64,000 bases of DNA. Source: Stutzerimonas degradans (lineage in GTDB: Bacteria; Pseudomonadota; Gammaproteobacteria; Pseudomonadales; Pseudomonadaceae). Positions 40,101 to 49,888 of this stretch are shown one piece after another; position 1 is the stretch's first letter, and every line of letters starts with the position of its first letter. The notes beneath the pieces are model-generated. The model worked only from the letters and a program-made list of their open reading frames with translations. It was not told the DNA's origin and ran no database searches. Location: the NCBI RefSeq assembly GCF_024448505.1, contig NZ_JAMOHV010000010.1, positions 91,905-155,904 of the forward strand. The letters are read 5' to 3'. Position numbers and translations under genes: made by a program.

Positions 40101-42172
40101 GCGCTCGGCCCCGTGTCGCAGACGCCGTCTCTGCAGGCTTCGCAGATCGGGCAGCGGCTGGCGCCGATCTGCCGCGCCTTGCGTGCCATCATCAGCTGGG
40201 TGTTGGCCAGCGCCAGCTTCGGCTTGGCGCCGGCGCGGGCCTTGCCCGCCGCATTGGGCAGGGCGGACGCAAGCACCTTCAGCCCCGAGCCGCTACCGGG
40301 TGCGCCACCGGAATTCATTTTGATCGTCGCGCCGCTCACCGTAACGCCACTGGGGTCGAGCTTGAGGAAACTGCCACCACCGCTGGCGGTGAGTTCCATA
40401 CCGGCGTCGATGACGACCTTGCTGCCGGCGTAGTAGTGGATCTCATCGCCGGCTTCGATGAACTGCCCGCTGCCGATCCGGACGTGCTGGGTGTTGCCGA
40501 CGATGAGGTGATCGCTGGCTCTGACTTCGGTCTTGCGGTCGCCGTGAGTCGTGCGGTGTTCCTCGGCCCTGAACTCGCTGTAGCTGTTGGCTTCCACGGT
40601 GTCGTGACGCTCGTGGCCGACGCGGATCTTCTGGTCGTGGTCGATGTTCTCGTCCCAGTCGCGCTGGGCGTGGAGGTAGATCTGCTCGGCGCCCTTGCGG
40701 TCTTCTATGCGCAGTTCGTTGTAGCCGCCACCGCCGGGCGAGCTGAGCGTCTTGAACACCGTGCGGGTCTTGTTGGCCGGCAGGTCGTAGGGGACCTGAT
40801 GCTCCTTGTGGTAGAGGCAGCCGGTCACCAGCGGTTGATCGGGATCGCCTTCGAGGAAAGTCACCAGCACTTCCATGCCAACGCGTGGGATGGCGATACC
40901 GCCGTAGCGGTCGCCGGCCCAGCTGGAGCTGACGCGCAACCAGCAGCTGGTCTTGTCGTCGGCCTGGCCGTGGCGGTCCCAGTGGAACTGGACCTTCACG
41001 CGACCGTACTCGTCGCAGTGGATCTCTTCGCCGGCGGAGCCGGTGACCAAGGCGGTTTGGCTGCCGAAAACCTTGGGCTTGGGATGTTCGCGTGGCGGGC
41101 GGTAGAAGACATCCCACGGCGAGGCGGCAAAGTGGTTGCGATAGCCCTGATGGAAGTCGGCGTCGCCACTGTCCGCTGTGGCGGTGCTGATCGACTCTTC
41201 CAACACCTGTGGCTGTCGGCCCTGATGGAATACCTCGGTGAGCAGCCAGAGATCGTTCCACGATGGACGCGGATGGTCGGTGAGGGCGAGGAAGTGACCG
41301 CTGGCCAGATAGGCGTCGCTGGCGCCCTCGGCCAGCTCGTAGTCCGCGCGCAGGCGCTGCAGGCTGCGTTTGGCCAGGTGCTTGCCGCGTTCGCGAGTGG
41401 TGAAGCGCCCGGGATAGTCGTAGGCCTCCAGTATCGGCGCGAACTCGCTGCCATGGCCGGCTTCCAACCGCAGTCTGGGCTGCTCGAAGTCGTAATCGCG
41501 CAGGCTGGCGTGGCTGCTGCGAGTCTCCAGGCGTACGCCGAAGCGCTTGACGACCGTACGCTCGGCGACCAGCCCGGAATCCTGCTGGTAGGCCAGCGGT
41601 GCCAGTTTCGCGAACACCGTCTGATCGTCGCCGAACACCAGAACATGGCCGGATTCGCTGTGCTGGAAGTGAAAGCTGATGCCCTCCTCTTCGCACAGTC
41701 GCTGGATAAAGCGCAGATCACTTTCGTCGTACTGCACGCAATAGTCGCGTTCGGGATACGAATGACCGAGCTGGAAGCGATACGCGTCGGCCTGGATGCC
41801 GTGGGCTTCCAGCACCTGCGCAATGACTTGTGGCATGCCGAGATGCTGGAAGATGCGCTGGTCGTGGCTGTGCGCCAGGTAGGCCAGCTGCGGGCGCAGG
41901 CTAAGGCTATAGCGCGTCAGGCGCTTGCCCGATTCACCCTGGCGGACGCGCTGCAGCACGCCGTGCACGCCCTTGCCGCTCGGCCCGAAGGCGAGGTACG
42001 CCGGGCGATGCAGCAGGGCTTCGAGATCGAGATCGGGGCGCTCGCTGACCACTTCGATGTCGAAGCGGTAGGGCTGATTGAGTTTCTCGTGGCCTTCGAA
42101 ACTGAGCACTTGCAGGTCGGTTTCGACGCCGGAAATGGCGAGGGTGATATGCGCTCGATTGGCATCCAGCAT
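40097..42172 (-). CDS. vgrG: Type VI secretion spike protein VgrG
   Basis: A 691-residue VgrG/TssI with gp27-like and gp5-like domains. The N-terminal region carries LQVLSFEGHEKLNQPYRFDIEV, the central region has EEIHCDEYGRVKVQFHWDRHG and RVSSSWAGDRYGG, and the beta-helix includes SSPGGGGYNELRIEDRKGAEQIYLHAQRDW in pieces. The last ~70 residues extend past the usual end and finish with a CPICEACRDGVC cluster that could bind metal or dock the DUF4123/lipase complex. No other structural T6SS genes are present nearby, so this is an auxiliary vgrG island. Confidence 0.95.
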   Translation of the reverse strand: MLDANRAHITLAISGVETDLQVLSFEGHEKLNQPYRFDIEVVSERPDLDLEALLHRPAYLAFGPSGKGVHGVLQRVRQGESGKRLTRYSLSLRPQLAYLAHSHDQRIFQHLGMPQVIAQVLEAHGIQADAYRFQLGHSYPERDYCVQYDESDLRFIQRLCEEEGISFHFQHSESGHVLVFGDDQTVFAKLAPLAYQQDSGLVAERTVVKRFGVRLETRSSHASLRDYDFEQPRLRLEAGHGSEFAPILEAYDYPGRFTTRERGKHLAKRSLQRLRADYELAEGASDAYLASGHFLALTDHPRPSWNDLWLLTEVFHQGRQPQVLEESISTATADSGDADFHQGYRNHFAASPWDVFYRPPREHPKPKVFGSQTALVTGSAGEEIHCDEYGRVKVQFHWDRHGQADDKTSCWLRVSSSWAGDRYGGIAIPRVGMEVLVTFLEGDPDQPLVTGCLYHKEHQVPYDLPANKTRTVFKTLSSPGGGGYNELRIEDRKGAEQIYLHAQRDWDENIDHDQKIRVGHERHDTVEANSYSEFRAEEHRTTHGDRKTEVRASDHLIVGNTQHVRIGSGQFIEAGDEIHYYAGSKVVIDAGMELTASGGGSFLKLDPSGVTVSGATIKMNSGGAPGSGSGLKVLASALPNAAGKARAGAKPKLALANTQLMMARKARQIGASRCPICEACRDGVCDTGPSA

Positions 42173-42301
42173 GCCTTGGCCTCCATCCTTGAGTCAGGCG
42201 AAGGCCGAAGGTTGAACGACCTCGATGCCCGATTCAATGATGGCGGGACGACCGCATGACCGGAATCACGCTTCTTGCCGCGCAAAGTTCGTACGCCGCG
42301 G

Positions 42302-45163
42302 CTACCCCAGCAGCTCGGCGAGTTGGACGGCAGGCACCGGGCGACTCACGAGGTAGCCCTGGATTTCGTCGCAGCGCTGGTCCTTGAGAAAATCCATCTG
42401 TGCCTGGGTTTCCACGCCCTCGGCCACCACCTGCAGTTCCAGGTTGTGCGCCATCGCGATGATTGCGCGGACGATCGCCGCGTCCTCGGCCGAATGCTCC
42501 AGCTCGCATATAAAGGTGCGGTCGATCTTCACGTAATCCACCGGGAAGCGCTTGAGGTAGCTGAGCGAGGAATAGCCGGTGCCGAAATCGTCGATCGCCA
42601 ACTTGATGCCCAGCGCACGCAGCTGCCGGCTGATGTTGATGGCGTTGTCGATATCGTCGAGCAGCTGGCTTTCGGTCAGCTCCAGCTCCAGCATCGACGC
42701 CGGCAGCCCAGTTTCTTCCAGCACCTGCCGTACCAGACTGACGAAGTTACCCTGGCGCAGCTGCTTGACGGACAGGTTGACCGAGATGCGAATGTCCGCC
42801 AGGCCAGAGCGCTGCCATTCGCGCGCCTGCCGGCAGGCCTCACGCAGCACGAACTCGCCGAGCGGGATGATCAGCCCGGTTTCCTCCGCCAGCGGGATGA
42901 ACTGCGCCGGCGCCACCAGCCCCTGCTGCGGATGGCGCCAGCGCACCAGCGCCTCGGCGGCTTCCAGACGATCGTCGAGCAGGGTCAGTCGCGGCTGATA
43001 GAACACCTCCAGCTGCCCTTCTACCAGCGCCTTGCGCAGTTGATTCTCCATCTGCAGGTAATCGATGGTCGCTCGCTGCGCGCGCTCGGTGAAGAACTGC
43101 AGCGTGTTGCCGCCCAGATGCTTGGCCTGCTGCATCGCACGGCTGGCCTGGCGCAGCAGCGTCACGGCATCGCGGCTGTTGTCCGGCATCAGGCTGACGC
43201 CGATGGAAGCGCTGATCACCAGCTCCTCTCCCGCGACCGTCACCGGTTTGCGCACCCGCGTCAGCAGGCGGCTGCCCAGATGGGCGAGGCTCGACAGGCT
43301 GCCGTAGCCTTCCAGCAGCACGACGAATTCGTCACCGGAGAGCCGGGCGATGGTATCGGCCTCGGCCAGGGTCTGACTGATGCGCCGCGACATCTCGCCG
43401 AGCAGGCGATCCGCCGCCTCGTGGCCGAGGCTTTCGTTGAGGTTCTTGAAGCGATCCAGATCGATGTACAGCACCGCCAACGTGCGACCGCTCTGCTGCG
43501 CACGCAGACAGGCGGCGTGCAGGCGCTCCTTGAGCAGGCTGCGGTTGGCCAGCCCGGTCAGGTTGTCGTAATGCATCAGGTAGCGCAGGCGCTCTTCGGC
43601 CTGGCGGCGCACGGTCAGGTCGGAAAGGAAACCGACCACATGAGAGATACCGCCCAGCGCATCGCGCACCTCGCGCAGCTGGAGCCACTGCGGGTAGACC
43701 TCACCGTTCTTGCGCACCTCCAGCAGTTCGCCCTGCCAGCTGCCGTCGCGCTGCAGGGCCTCGCGCATCGCCGCGTAGCGCCGTTGCGATTCCGCCGAAC
43801 CGGCCAGCCGTGCGGCACTGCGCCCGAGCAACTCCTCGCGGCTGAAGCCGGACAGCGCGCAGCAGGCATCGTTGATCGCCAGGATGCGGAAGCGCGAATC
43901 CATGATCACCATGCCCTCGCCTGCCGCCTCGAATACCGTGGCCGCCAGTCGCTGCTGTTCGGCCTGGCGACGCAGATCGCTGACATCGCGACGCGTGCCG
44001 AGCATGCGTAGCGCACGTCCGTCGGCGTCACGACTGATTACCCGCCCGCGATCCTCGACCCACAGGTGGCTGCCATCGGCGCGCAGCGCGCGATATTCGA
44101 CGGCGTACAGCTCGGCCTCGCCCTTGAGGTGCGCGATCAGCTTGGCGCGCACGCCGGGCAGATCGTCCGGGTGCAGATCAGGCAGCGGTCGCCCCTCGGC
44201 GTCCGGCCGCTGGCGGGCATCCAGCTCGAAGGACACCTCCAGGCGCGAGTAATGCACCTTGCCCTGCGCCAGGTCCCAGTCCCACAGGCCCAGCTCGCTG
44301 GCTTCCAGCGCCAGGCTCAGGCGCGCTTCGCTCTGCCGCAGTTCGTCGGCCACCCGGGCGAGCTCGGCGGTGCGCTCGGCGACGCGCAGCTCCAGGCCGT
44401 CGTAGGCACGCCGTAGCTGCCGCTCGGCGGCGCGGCGCTGTTCCACTTCGCGCGCCAGTTCGGCGTTCAGCTGCTCGGCACGGCGTGCCGCGCTGCCCAG
44501 TCGCTCGATCAGCACAAGTTTGTGCAGACGCTGCGCCAGACCGTCGCCGACGATCCGGCTGATCTGCCAGGCGATCAGGCTGAGGGTCGCCAGCACGATC
44601 AGCGCCAGCAGACCCCAACCCTGTTGCTGCGGATCCGCGGTGGTGAGCATGTACAGCCCGGCGGGCAGCAGGCAGGGCACGGCGAAACTAAGAAAGGCCG
44701 GCAGGCTGACGCCGTAGGCGACGCTGGCGACCACCACCACCGAACCGATCAGGCCGTAGAGCAGCGCCTGCTGGAGAAAGTCGGCCGGTGGTACCAGCGC
44801 GACCATCGCATAACCCAGGCTGAGCGCCGAAGCCGCGCTGCCGAGCAGGAAGCAGCGATACCACGACGGCGCCGCCTGCTCGCTGCCGGTGGCCTGGCTG
44901 AAGGCGTTGACGTGCCGCAGCCACAGCAGGCCGAGCACGACCATCCAGATGAACCAGGCGCCCAACTCGATACCGCCCCGTTCGGGCCACAGCAGCAGCA
45001 CGCACGCCACGCTGGCGACCAGCGAGAGCAGCGCGGGAATGCGCGAGCCGCGATACAGCAAGCGAGTGCGTTCGACGCCCTCGTGGCGAACGGGCAGTCT
45101 GAGGTCAGCGCTGGTGACATCGCTGGCAGAGAAGGCGTCAAGGGCGCGAGCGGAATCGGTCAT
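42302..45163 (-). CDS. Membrane GGDEF/EAL protein with PAS domains
   Basis: A 953-residue cyclic-di-GMP signalling protein. About five or six membrane segments occupy residues 40-215, then a coiled-coil, two PAS domains (about 280-400 and 410-525), a GGDEF domain whose active motif reads SGDEF near 607 (a variant usually still active), and an EAL domain with EALVRW near 737 and DDFGTGYSSL further on. Both enzyme domains look intact, so it may both make and degrade c-di-GMP or be biased by its sensor parts. It is divergent from uvrD and convergent with nothing obvious in the T6SS island. Confidence 0.93.
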   Translation of the reverse strand: MTDSARALDAFSASDVTSADLRLPVRHEGVERTRLLYRGSRIPALLSLVASVACVLLLWPERGGIELGAWFIWMVVLGLLWLRHVNAFSQATGSEQAAPSWYRCFLLGSAASALSLGYAMVALVPPADFLQQALLYGLIGSVVVVASVAYGVSLPAFLSFAVPCLLPAGLYMLTTADPQQQGWGLLALIVLATLSLIAWQISRIVGDGLAQRLHKLVLIERLGSAARRAEQLNAELAREVEQRRAAERQLRRAYDGLELRVAERTAELARVADELRQSEARLSLALEASELGLWDWDLAQGKVHYSRLEVSFELDARQRPDAEGRPLPDLHPDDLPGVRAKLIAHLKGEAELYAVEYRALRADGSHLWVEDRGRVISRDADGRALRMLGTRRDVSDLRRQAEQQRLAATVFEAAGEGMVIMDSRFRILAINDACCALSGFSREELLGRSAARLAGSAESQRRYAAMREALQRDGSWQGELLEVRKNGEVYPQWLQLREVRDALGGISHVVGFLSDLTVRRQAEERLRYLMHYDNLTGLANRSLLKERLHAACLRAQQSGRTLAVLYIDLDRFKNLNESLGHEAADRLLGEMSRRISQTLAEADTIARLSGDEFVVLLEGYGSLSSLAHLGSRLLTRVRKPVTVAGEELVISASIGVSLMPDNSRDAVTLLRQASRAMQQAKHLGGNTLQFFTERAQRATIDYLQMENQLRKALVEGQLEVFYQPRLTLLDDRLEAAEALVRWRHPQQGLVAPAQFIPLAEETGLIIPLGEFVLREACRQAREWQRSGLADIRISVNLSVKQLRQGNFVSLVRQVLEETGLPASMLELELTESQLLDDIDNAINISRQLRALGIKLAIDDFGTGYSSLSYLKRFPVDYVKIDRTFICELEHSAEDAAIVRAIIAMAHNLELQVVAEGVETQAQMDFLKDQRCDEIQGYLVSRPVPAVQLAELLG

Positions 45164-45405
45164 GGCTGTTGTTCTTGTAATGATCCCCGAAGTGGTCGAC
45201 GGCGGTTGGAAGCGACCGATAATGGCACGTTGCTATCGCGAAGACCTATCCGAATTGGCAAATTTATGACGATCGGAACGCTGGCTGACCGACGGTAAGA
45301 CTGTCAATCAGCCATTAGCGCGAAGCGGGGCCTCCGCTCGATGCCCGACTGCCGGCCAGGACCGCCGGGCGAGCGCAGCGCGGGCATTTCCCATAGAATG
45401 CCGCG

Positions 45406-47595
45406 ATGCATGACGATCTCTCTCTCCTCCTGAATTCCCTCAACGATGCCCAGCGCCAGGCCGTGGCCGCGCCGCTGGGGCGTCAACTGGTGCTGGCCGG
45501 CGCCGGCTCGGGCAAGACCCGCGTCCTGGTGCACCGTATCGCCTGGCTGCACCAGGTCGAACGCGCCTCGCTGCACTCGATCCTCTCGGTGACCTTCACC
45601 AACAAGGCCGCCGCGGAGATGCGCCAGCGCATCGAGCAGCTGCTGCACGTCAACCCGCAGGGCCTATGGGTCGGCACCTTCCACGGCCTGGCGCACCGCC
45701 TGCTGCGCGCCCACTGGCAGGAAGCGAACCTGCAGCAGAACTTCCAGATTCTCGACTCCGACGATCAGCAACGGCTGGTCAAGCGGGTGATCCGCGAGCT
45801 GGGCCTGGACGAGCAGCGCTGGCCGGCACGCCAGGCGCAGTGGTGGATCAACGCGCAGAAGGACGAAGGCCTGCGCCCGCAGAACATCCAGGCCGGCGGC
45901 GACCTGTTCCTCGCCACCCAGCTGAAGATCTACGAAGCCTACGAGCAGGCCTGCGTCCGCGCCGGGGTGATCGACTTCTCCGAGCTGCTGCTGCGTGCCC
46001 TCGACCTGTGGCGCAATCATCCGGGCCTGCTGGAGCACTACCAGCGGCGTTTCCGCCACGTGCTGGTGGACGAATTCCAGGATACCAACGCCGTGCAGTA
46101 CGCCTGGCTGCGCCTCTTGGCCCGCGGCGGCGAGAGCCTGATGGTGGTGGGCGACGATGACCAGTCGATCTACGGCTGGCGCGGCGCGCGGATCGAGAAT
46201 CTGCAGCAGTTCAGTCAGGATTTCCCCGACGCCGAGACCATCCGTCTGGAGCAGAACTACCGCTCCACCGCCTGCATCCTCAAGGCCGCCAACGCACTGA
46301 TCGCCAACAACCAGGGCCGCCTGGGCAAAGAGCTGTGGACCGAGGGCTGCGAAGGCGAGCCGATCAGCCTGTACGCCGCCTTCAACGAGCACGACGAAGC
46401 GCGCTACGTGGTCGAGAGCATCGAGAAGGCCATCCGCGACGGTCTGAGTCGCAGCGAAATTGCCATACTCTACCGTTCCAACGCACAGTCACGGGTGCTG
46501 GAAGAGGCGCTGCTGCGCGAGAAGATTCCCTACCGCATCTACGGCGGCCAGCGCTTCTTCGAGCGCGCCGAGATCAAGAACGCCATGGCCTACCTGCGCC
46601 TGATCCAGACCCGTCACAACGACGCGGCGCTGGAACGGGTGATCAACCTGCCGGCGCGCGGCATCGGCGAGAAGACCGTCGAGACCCTGCGCCAACTGGC
46701 GCGCCAGGAGGAGATCTCGCTGTGGGCGGCGCTGCACCAGGCGGTCGGCACCAAGCTCGTCTCCGGCCGCGCCGCCAGCGCGCTGAACGGCTTCGTCGAA
46801 CTGATCGACACCCTCGCGCTGAAGGTCGAGGGCATGCAGCTGCACAGCATGGCGCAGCTGGTCATCGAACAGTCCGGGTTGCTCGCCTATCACCGTGACG
46901 AAAAGGGCGAGAAGGCCCAGGCGCGGGTGGAAAACCTCGAGGAACTGGTCTCCGCCGCGCGTGCCTTCGACAACTACAGCGAGGAAGAGGACGACCTGCA
47001 GTCGCCGCTGGCCGCCTTCCTCGACCACGCCTCGCTGGAAGCCGGCGAACAGCAGGCCGGCGAGCACGAGGACAGCGTGCAGCTGATGACGCTGCACAGC
47101 GCCAAGGGGCTGGAGTTCCCGCTGGTGTTCCTGGTCGGCATGGAGGAAGGGCTGTTCCCGCACAAGATGAGCCTGGAAGAAGCCGGTCGTCTGGAAGAGG
47201 AACGCCGCCTGGCCTATGTCGGCATCACCCGCGCCATGCAGCAGCTGGTCATCACCTACGCCGAGACCCGTCGGCTATACGGCAGCGAGACCTACAACAA
47301 GATCTCGCGCTTCGTCCGCGAGATCCCGCCGGCGCTGATTCAGGAAGTGCGCCTGAGCAACACCGTGACGCGCTCGTTCAGCGGCAAGAGCATGGGCGGC
47401 GGCTCGCTGTTCGACGGTGCCGGTGTACCGGACACTCCGTTCAACCTCGGTCAGCGCGTGCGCCATGCACTGTTCGGCGAGGGCACCATCCTCAACTTCG
47501 AAGGCTCCGGCGCCCAGGCGCGGGTGCAGGTGAATTTCGAGGATGAAGGCAGCAAGTGGCTGATGCTCAGCTACGCCAAGCTCGAAGCGCTCTGA
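45406..47595 (+). CDS. uvrD: DNA helicase II (UvrD)
   Basis: A 729-residue superfamily 1A helicase acting in nucleotide excision and mismatch repair. Walker A is AGAGSGKT near residue 31, Walker B VDEFQDTN near 221, and GDDDQSIYGWRGA and QNYRST motifs follow; the C terminus ends with the UvrD-type RVRHALFGEGTILNFEGSG stretch. Length matches the family. The upstream gap of 242 bp shares promoters with the divergent GGDEF/EAL gene. Confidence 0.97.
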   Translation: MHDDLSLLLNSLNDAQRQAVAAPLGRQLVLAGAGSGKTRVLVHRIAWLHQVERASLHSILSVTFTNKAAAEMRQRIEQLLHVNPQGLWVGTFHGLAHRLLRAHWQEANLQQNFQILDSDDQQRLVKRVIRELGLDEQRWPARQAQWWINAQKDEGLRPQNIQAGGDLFLATQLKIYEAYEQACVRAGVIDFSELLLRALDLWRNHPGLLEHYQRRFRHVLVDEFQDTNAVQYAWLRLLARGGESLMVVGDDDQSIYGWRGARIENLQQFSQDFPDAETIRLEQNYRSTACILKAANALIANNQGRLGKELWTEGCEGEPISLYAAFNEHDEARYVVESIEKAIRDGLSRSEIAILYRSNAQSRVLEEALLREKIPYRIYGGQRFFERAEIKNAMAYLRLIQTRHNDAALERVINLPARGIGEKTVETLRQLARQEEISLWAALHQAVGTKLVSGRAASALNGFVELIDTLALKVEGMQLHSMAQLVIEQSGLLAYHRDEKGEKAQARVENLEELVSAARAFDNYSEEEDDLQSPLAAFLDHASLEAGEQQAGEHEDSVQLMTLHSAKGLEFPLVFLVGMEEGLFPHKMSLEEAGRLEEERRLAYVGITRAMQQLVITYAETRRLYGSETYNKISRFVREIPPALIQEVRLSNTVTRSFSGKSMGGGSLFDGAGVPDTPFNLGQRVRHALFGEGTILNFEGSGAQARVQVNFEDEGSKWLMLSYAKLEAL

Positions 47596-47633
47596 GCCCA
47601 GATTTCTACCAGAACCAAGGACCTCCACACCCC

Positions 47634-48728
47634 ATGAAACGCCGCCATCTGTTCGGTGCCGTCGCCCTGCTCGCCGGCCTGTTCCTTACCGGCTGCAAGG
47701 ACGAGCAGGCGCCGGCCACGGGCCAGTCCACCAGCGAACCGGCCAAGACCTATCAGTGGAAGATGGTCACCGCCTGGCCGAAGAACTACCCCGGCCTGGG
47801 CACCTCGGCCGAGCGCCTGGCCGAACGCGTCACCACCATGAGCGGCGGCCGCCTGACCATCAAGGTCTATGCCGCCGGCGAGCTGGTGCCGGCGCTGGAA
47901 GTCTTCGACGCCGTCTCGCGGGGCACCGCCGCGCTGGGTCACGGCGCCTCCTACTACTGGAAAGGCAAGGTGCCGACGGCGCAGTTCTTCACCTCGGTGC
48001 CGTTCGGCCTTTCCGCCATCGAAATGAACGCCTGGCTCAGCAAGGGTGGTGGACAGGCGCTCTGGGAAGAAGCCTACGCACCGTTCGGCGTGCTGCCGAT
48101 GGTGGTTGGCAACAGCGGCATGCAGATGGGCGGCTGGTTCAACAAGGAAATTAACGCGCTGGACGACCTGCGCGGCCTGAAGATCCGCATGCCGGGCCTC
48201 GGTGGCGAAGTCCTCACGCGCCTCGGCGCGACCAGCGTCAACCTGCCCGGCGGCGAGGTGTTCACCGCGCTGCAGACCGGCGCGATCGACGCCACCGACT
48301 GGGTCAGCCCCTACAACGACCTGGCCTTCGGCCTGCACAAGGCGGCGCGCTACTACTATTACCCCGGCTGGCAGGAGCCGCAGGCGGTGCTGGAGCTGCT
48401 GGTCAACCAGAAGGCCTTCGACGAGCTGCCAGCGGACCTGCAGGCGATCCTTACCGAAGCGACCCGTGCCGCCAGCCGCGACATGCTCGACGACTACACC
48501 TATCACAACGCTCTGGCGCTCGATCAGCTCAAGCAGCAGGGCGTGGTGCTCAAGCGCTTCCCGGACGAGGTGCTGCAAGCCATGCGCAACGAGTCCGAGC
48601 AGGTGCTCGGCGAGCTGGCGGCGCAGAGCGAGCTGAACGGCCGCATCTGGGCCTCGATGAAAGCCTTCCAGGCGCAGGCCGAAGCGATGCACGCGATTTC
48701 CGAAAAGGAACTCTACGACTGGCGCTGA
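47634..48728 (+). CDS. TRAP-type transporter substrate-binding lipoprotein (DctP-like)
   Basis: A 364-residue DctP-family solute-binding protein. A short signal ends in the lipobox LTGC (Cys21), so it may be lipid-anchored. Motifs of the family are visible: GTAALGHGASYYWKGKVPT-like text near 105, KIRMPGLGGEVLTRLGA near 182 and TGAIDATDWVSPYND near 218, the ligand-binding core. The spacing KTYQWKMVTAWPKNYPGLG at the start resembles the subgroup for keto or organic acids. No DctQ/DctM permease genes lie beside it, so it works with subunits encoded elsewhere or alone. Confidence 0.88.
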   Translation: MKRRHLFGAVALLAGLFLTGCKDEQAPATGQSTSEPAKTYQWKMVTAWPKNYPGLGTSAERLAERVTTMSGGRLTIKVYAAGELVPALEVFDAVSRGTAALGHGASYYWKGKVPTAQFFTSVPFGLSAIEMNAWLSKGGGQALWEEAYAPFGVLPMVVGNSGMQMGGWFNKEINALDDLRGLKIRMPGLGGEVLTRLGATSVNLPGGEVFTALQTGAIDATDWVSPYNDLAFGLHKAARYYYYPGWQEPQAVLELLVNQKAFDELPADLQAILTEATRAASRDMLDDYTYHNALALDQLKQQGVVLKRFPDEVLQAMRNESEQVLGELAAQSELNGRIWASMKAFQAQAEAMHAISEKELYDWR

Positions 48729-48878
48729 GCCAGCCCCGCCGGCCGGCCGCACCTGCGGCGCGGCACGGCGCGACGAACCGCCGCACGCAAAAGCCGGTAA
48801 CATTCTGCCCCTCGCCAACACCTGCCCGGCTCGGCAGGATGGCGCGCGTACCTCCTCATTTCATAGCGGGAACACTCA

Positions 48879-49718
48879 ATGCAACGTGTGCTTAGCATTT
48901 TCATGGCGCTGTGTATCAGCCTGACCTTCGCGCTCGACGCCACGGCGGCCAAGCGCTTCGGCGGCGGCAAGAGCTTCGGCTCGGCGCCCAGCCACCAGAC
49001 GCGCCAGGCGCCCCAGCAGACCCAGGCGGCGCCGACCCAGGCCGGCAAGACCGCCGCGGCACCCAGCGGTGCTTCGCGCTGGCTCGGCCCGCTGGCCGGT
49101 CTCGCCGCCGGCGGCCTGCTTGCCTCGATGTTCATGGGCGACGGTTTCGAGGGCATCCAGTTCATGGATATCCTGATCTTCGGCGTGATCGCGTTCCTGC
49201 TGTTCCGCTTCCTCGCCGCCCGTCGCCGCCAGCAGCAGCCGGCCATGGCCGGTCATGCGCCGATGCAGCGCGAGATGCCGCAGCAGCCGGCCTCGATCTT
49301 CGGTGGCAGTGCGGCTCCGGCTGCCGCTGCGCCGGTAATCAACGCGCCGGCCTGGTTCAACGAGCAGAACTTCGTCACCGCGGCCCGCGAGCACTTCCTG
49401 GCGCTGCAGCAGCACTGGGATGCCAACGAGATGGACAAGATCGCCGAGTTCGTCACCCCGCAGCTGCTGGGCTTCCTCAAGCAGGAGCGCGCCGAGATCG
49501 GTGATGCCTATCAATCGACCTACATCGACGATCTGCAGATCCAGCTCGACGGTGTCGACGACGATGCCGAGAAGACCACCGCGACTTTGACCTTCAGCGG
49601 CGTCGCCAAGACCTCGCGTTTCGACCAGGGCGAAGCGTTCAGCGAAAGCTGGCGCATGGAACGTGCCCAGGGTGAAAACCAGCCCTGGCTGGTGGCTGGT
49701 ATCCGCCAGAACGCCTGA
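48879..49718 (+). CDS. Tim44-like domain protein
   Basis: 279 residues with an N-terminal signal peptide (core CISLTFALDATA), a Gly/Gln/Ala-rich linker (GGGKSFG, then QQTQAAPTQ), a hydrophobic segment near 100-120 (ILIFGVIAFLLFRFL) and a C-terminal Tim44-like domain (about 160-278) with FVTPQLLGFLKQE. Bacterial members are envelope proteins of unknown role. A good terminator follows at 49772-49796. Confidence 0.88.
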   Translation: MQRVLSIFMALCISLTFALDATAAKRFGGGKSFGSAPSHQTRQAPQQTQAAPTQAGKTAAAPSGASRWLGPLAGLAAGGLLASMFMGDGFEGIQFMDILIFGVIAFLLFRFLAARRRQQQPAMAGHAPMQREMPQQPASIFGGSAAPAAAAPVINAPAWFNEQNFVTAAREHFLALQQHWDANEMDKIAEFVTPQLLGFLKQERAEIGDAYQSTYIDDLQIQLDGVDDDAEKTTATLTFSGVAKTSRFDQGEAFSESWRMERAQGENQPWLVAGIRQNA

Positions 49719-49771
49719 TCGGCACCCTTCCGGAATCCACACCGGCCTGCCTCCGGACAGGCCACGAACGA

Positions 49772-49796
49772 CCCCGCCCTCTGGCGGGGTTTTTCG
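49772..49796 (+). terminator. Rho-independent terminator after the Tim44-like gene
   Basis: CCCCGCC and GGCGGGG form a 7-bp stem with a 4-base loop followed by TTTTTCG, 54 bases after the stop. Confidence 0.9.
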
Positions 49797-49837
49797 TTTC
49801 TGCCTTGCCATCGGCACGACCACTTTTTGCAGCAGCA

Positions 49838-49870
49838 CAAAAAACCGGCCGCGGAGCGAACCGCGGCCGG
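49838..49870 (-). terminator. Rho-independent terminator after the alpha/beta hydrolase gene
   Basis: CCGGCCGCGG and its complement form a 10-bp stem around a 6-base loop; a run of A at 49839-49844 becomes a T tract on the minus strand. It lies 18 bases after the hydrolase stop and faces the terminator of the Tim44-like gene. Confidence 0.88.
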
Positions 49871-49888
49871 CGCAACGACACATTCCGA

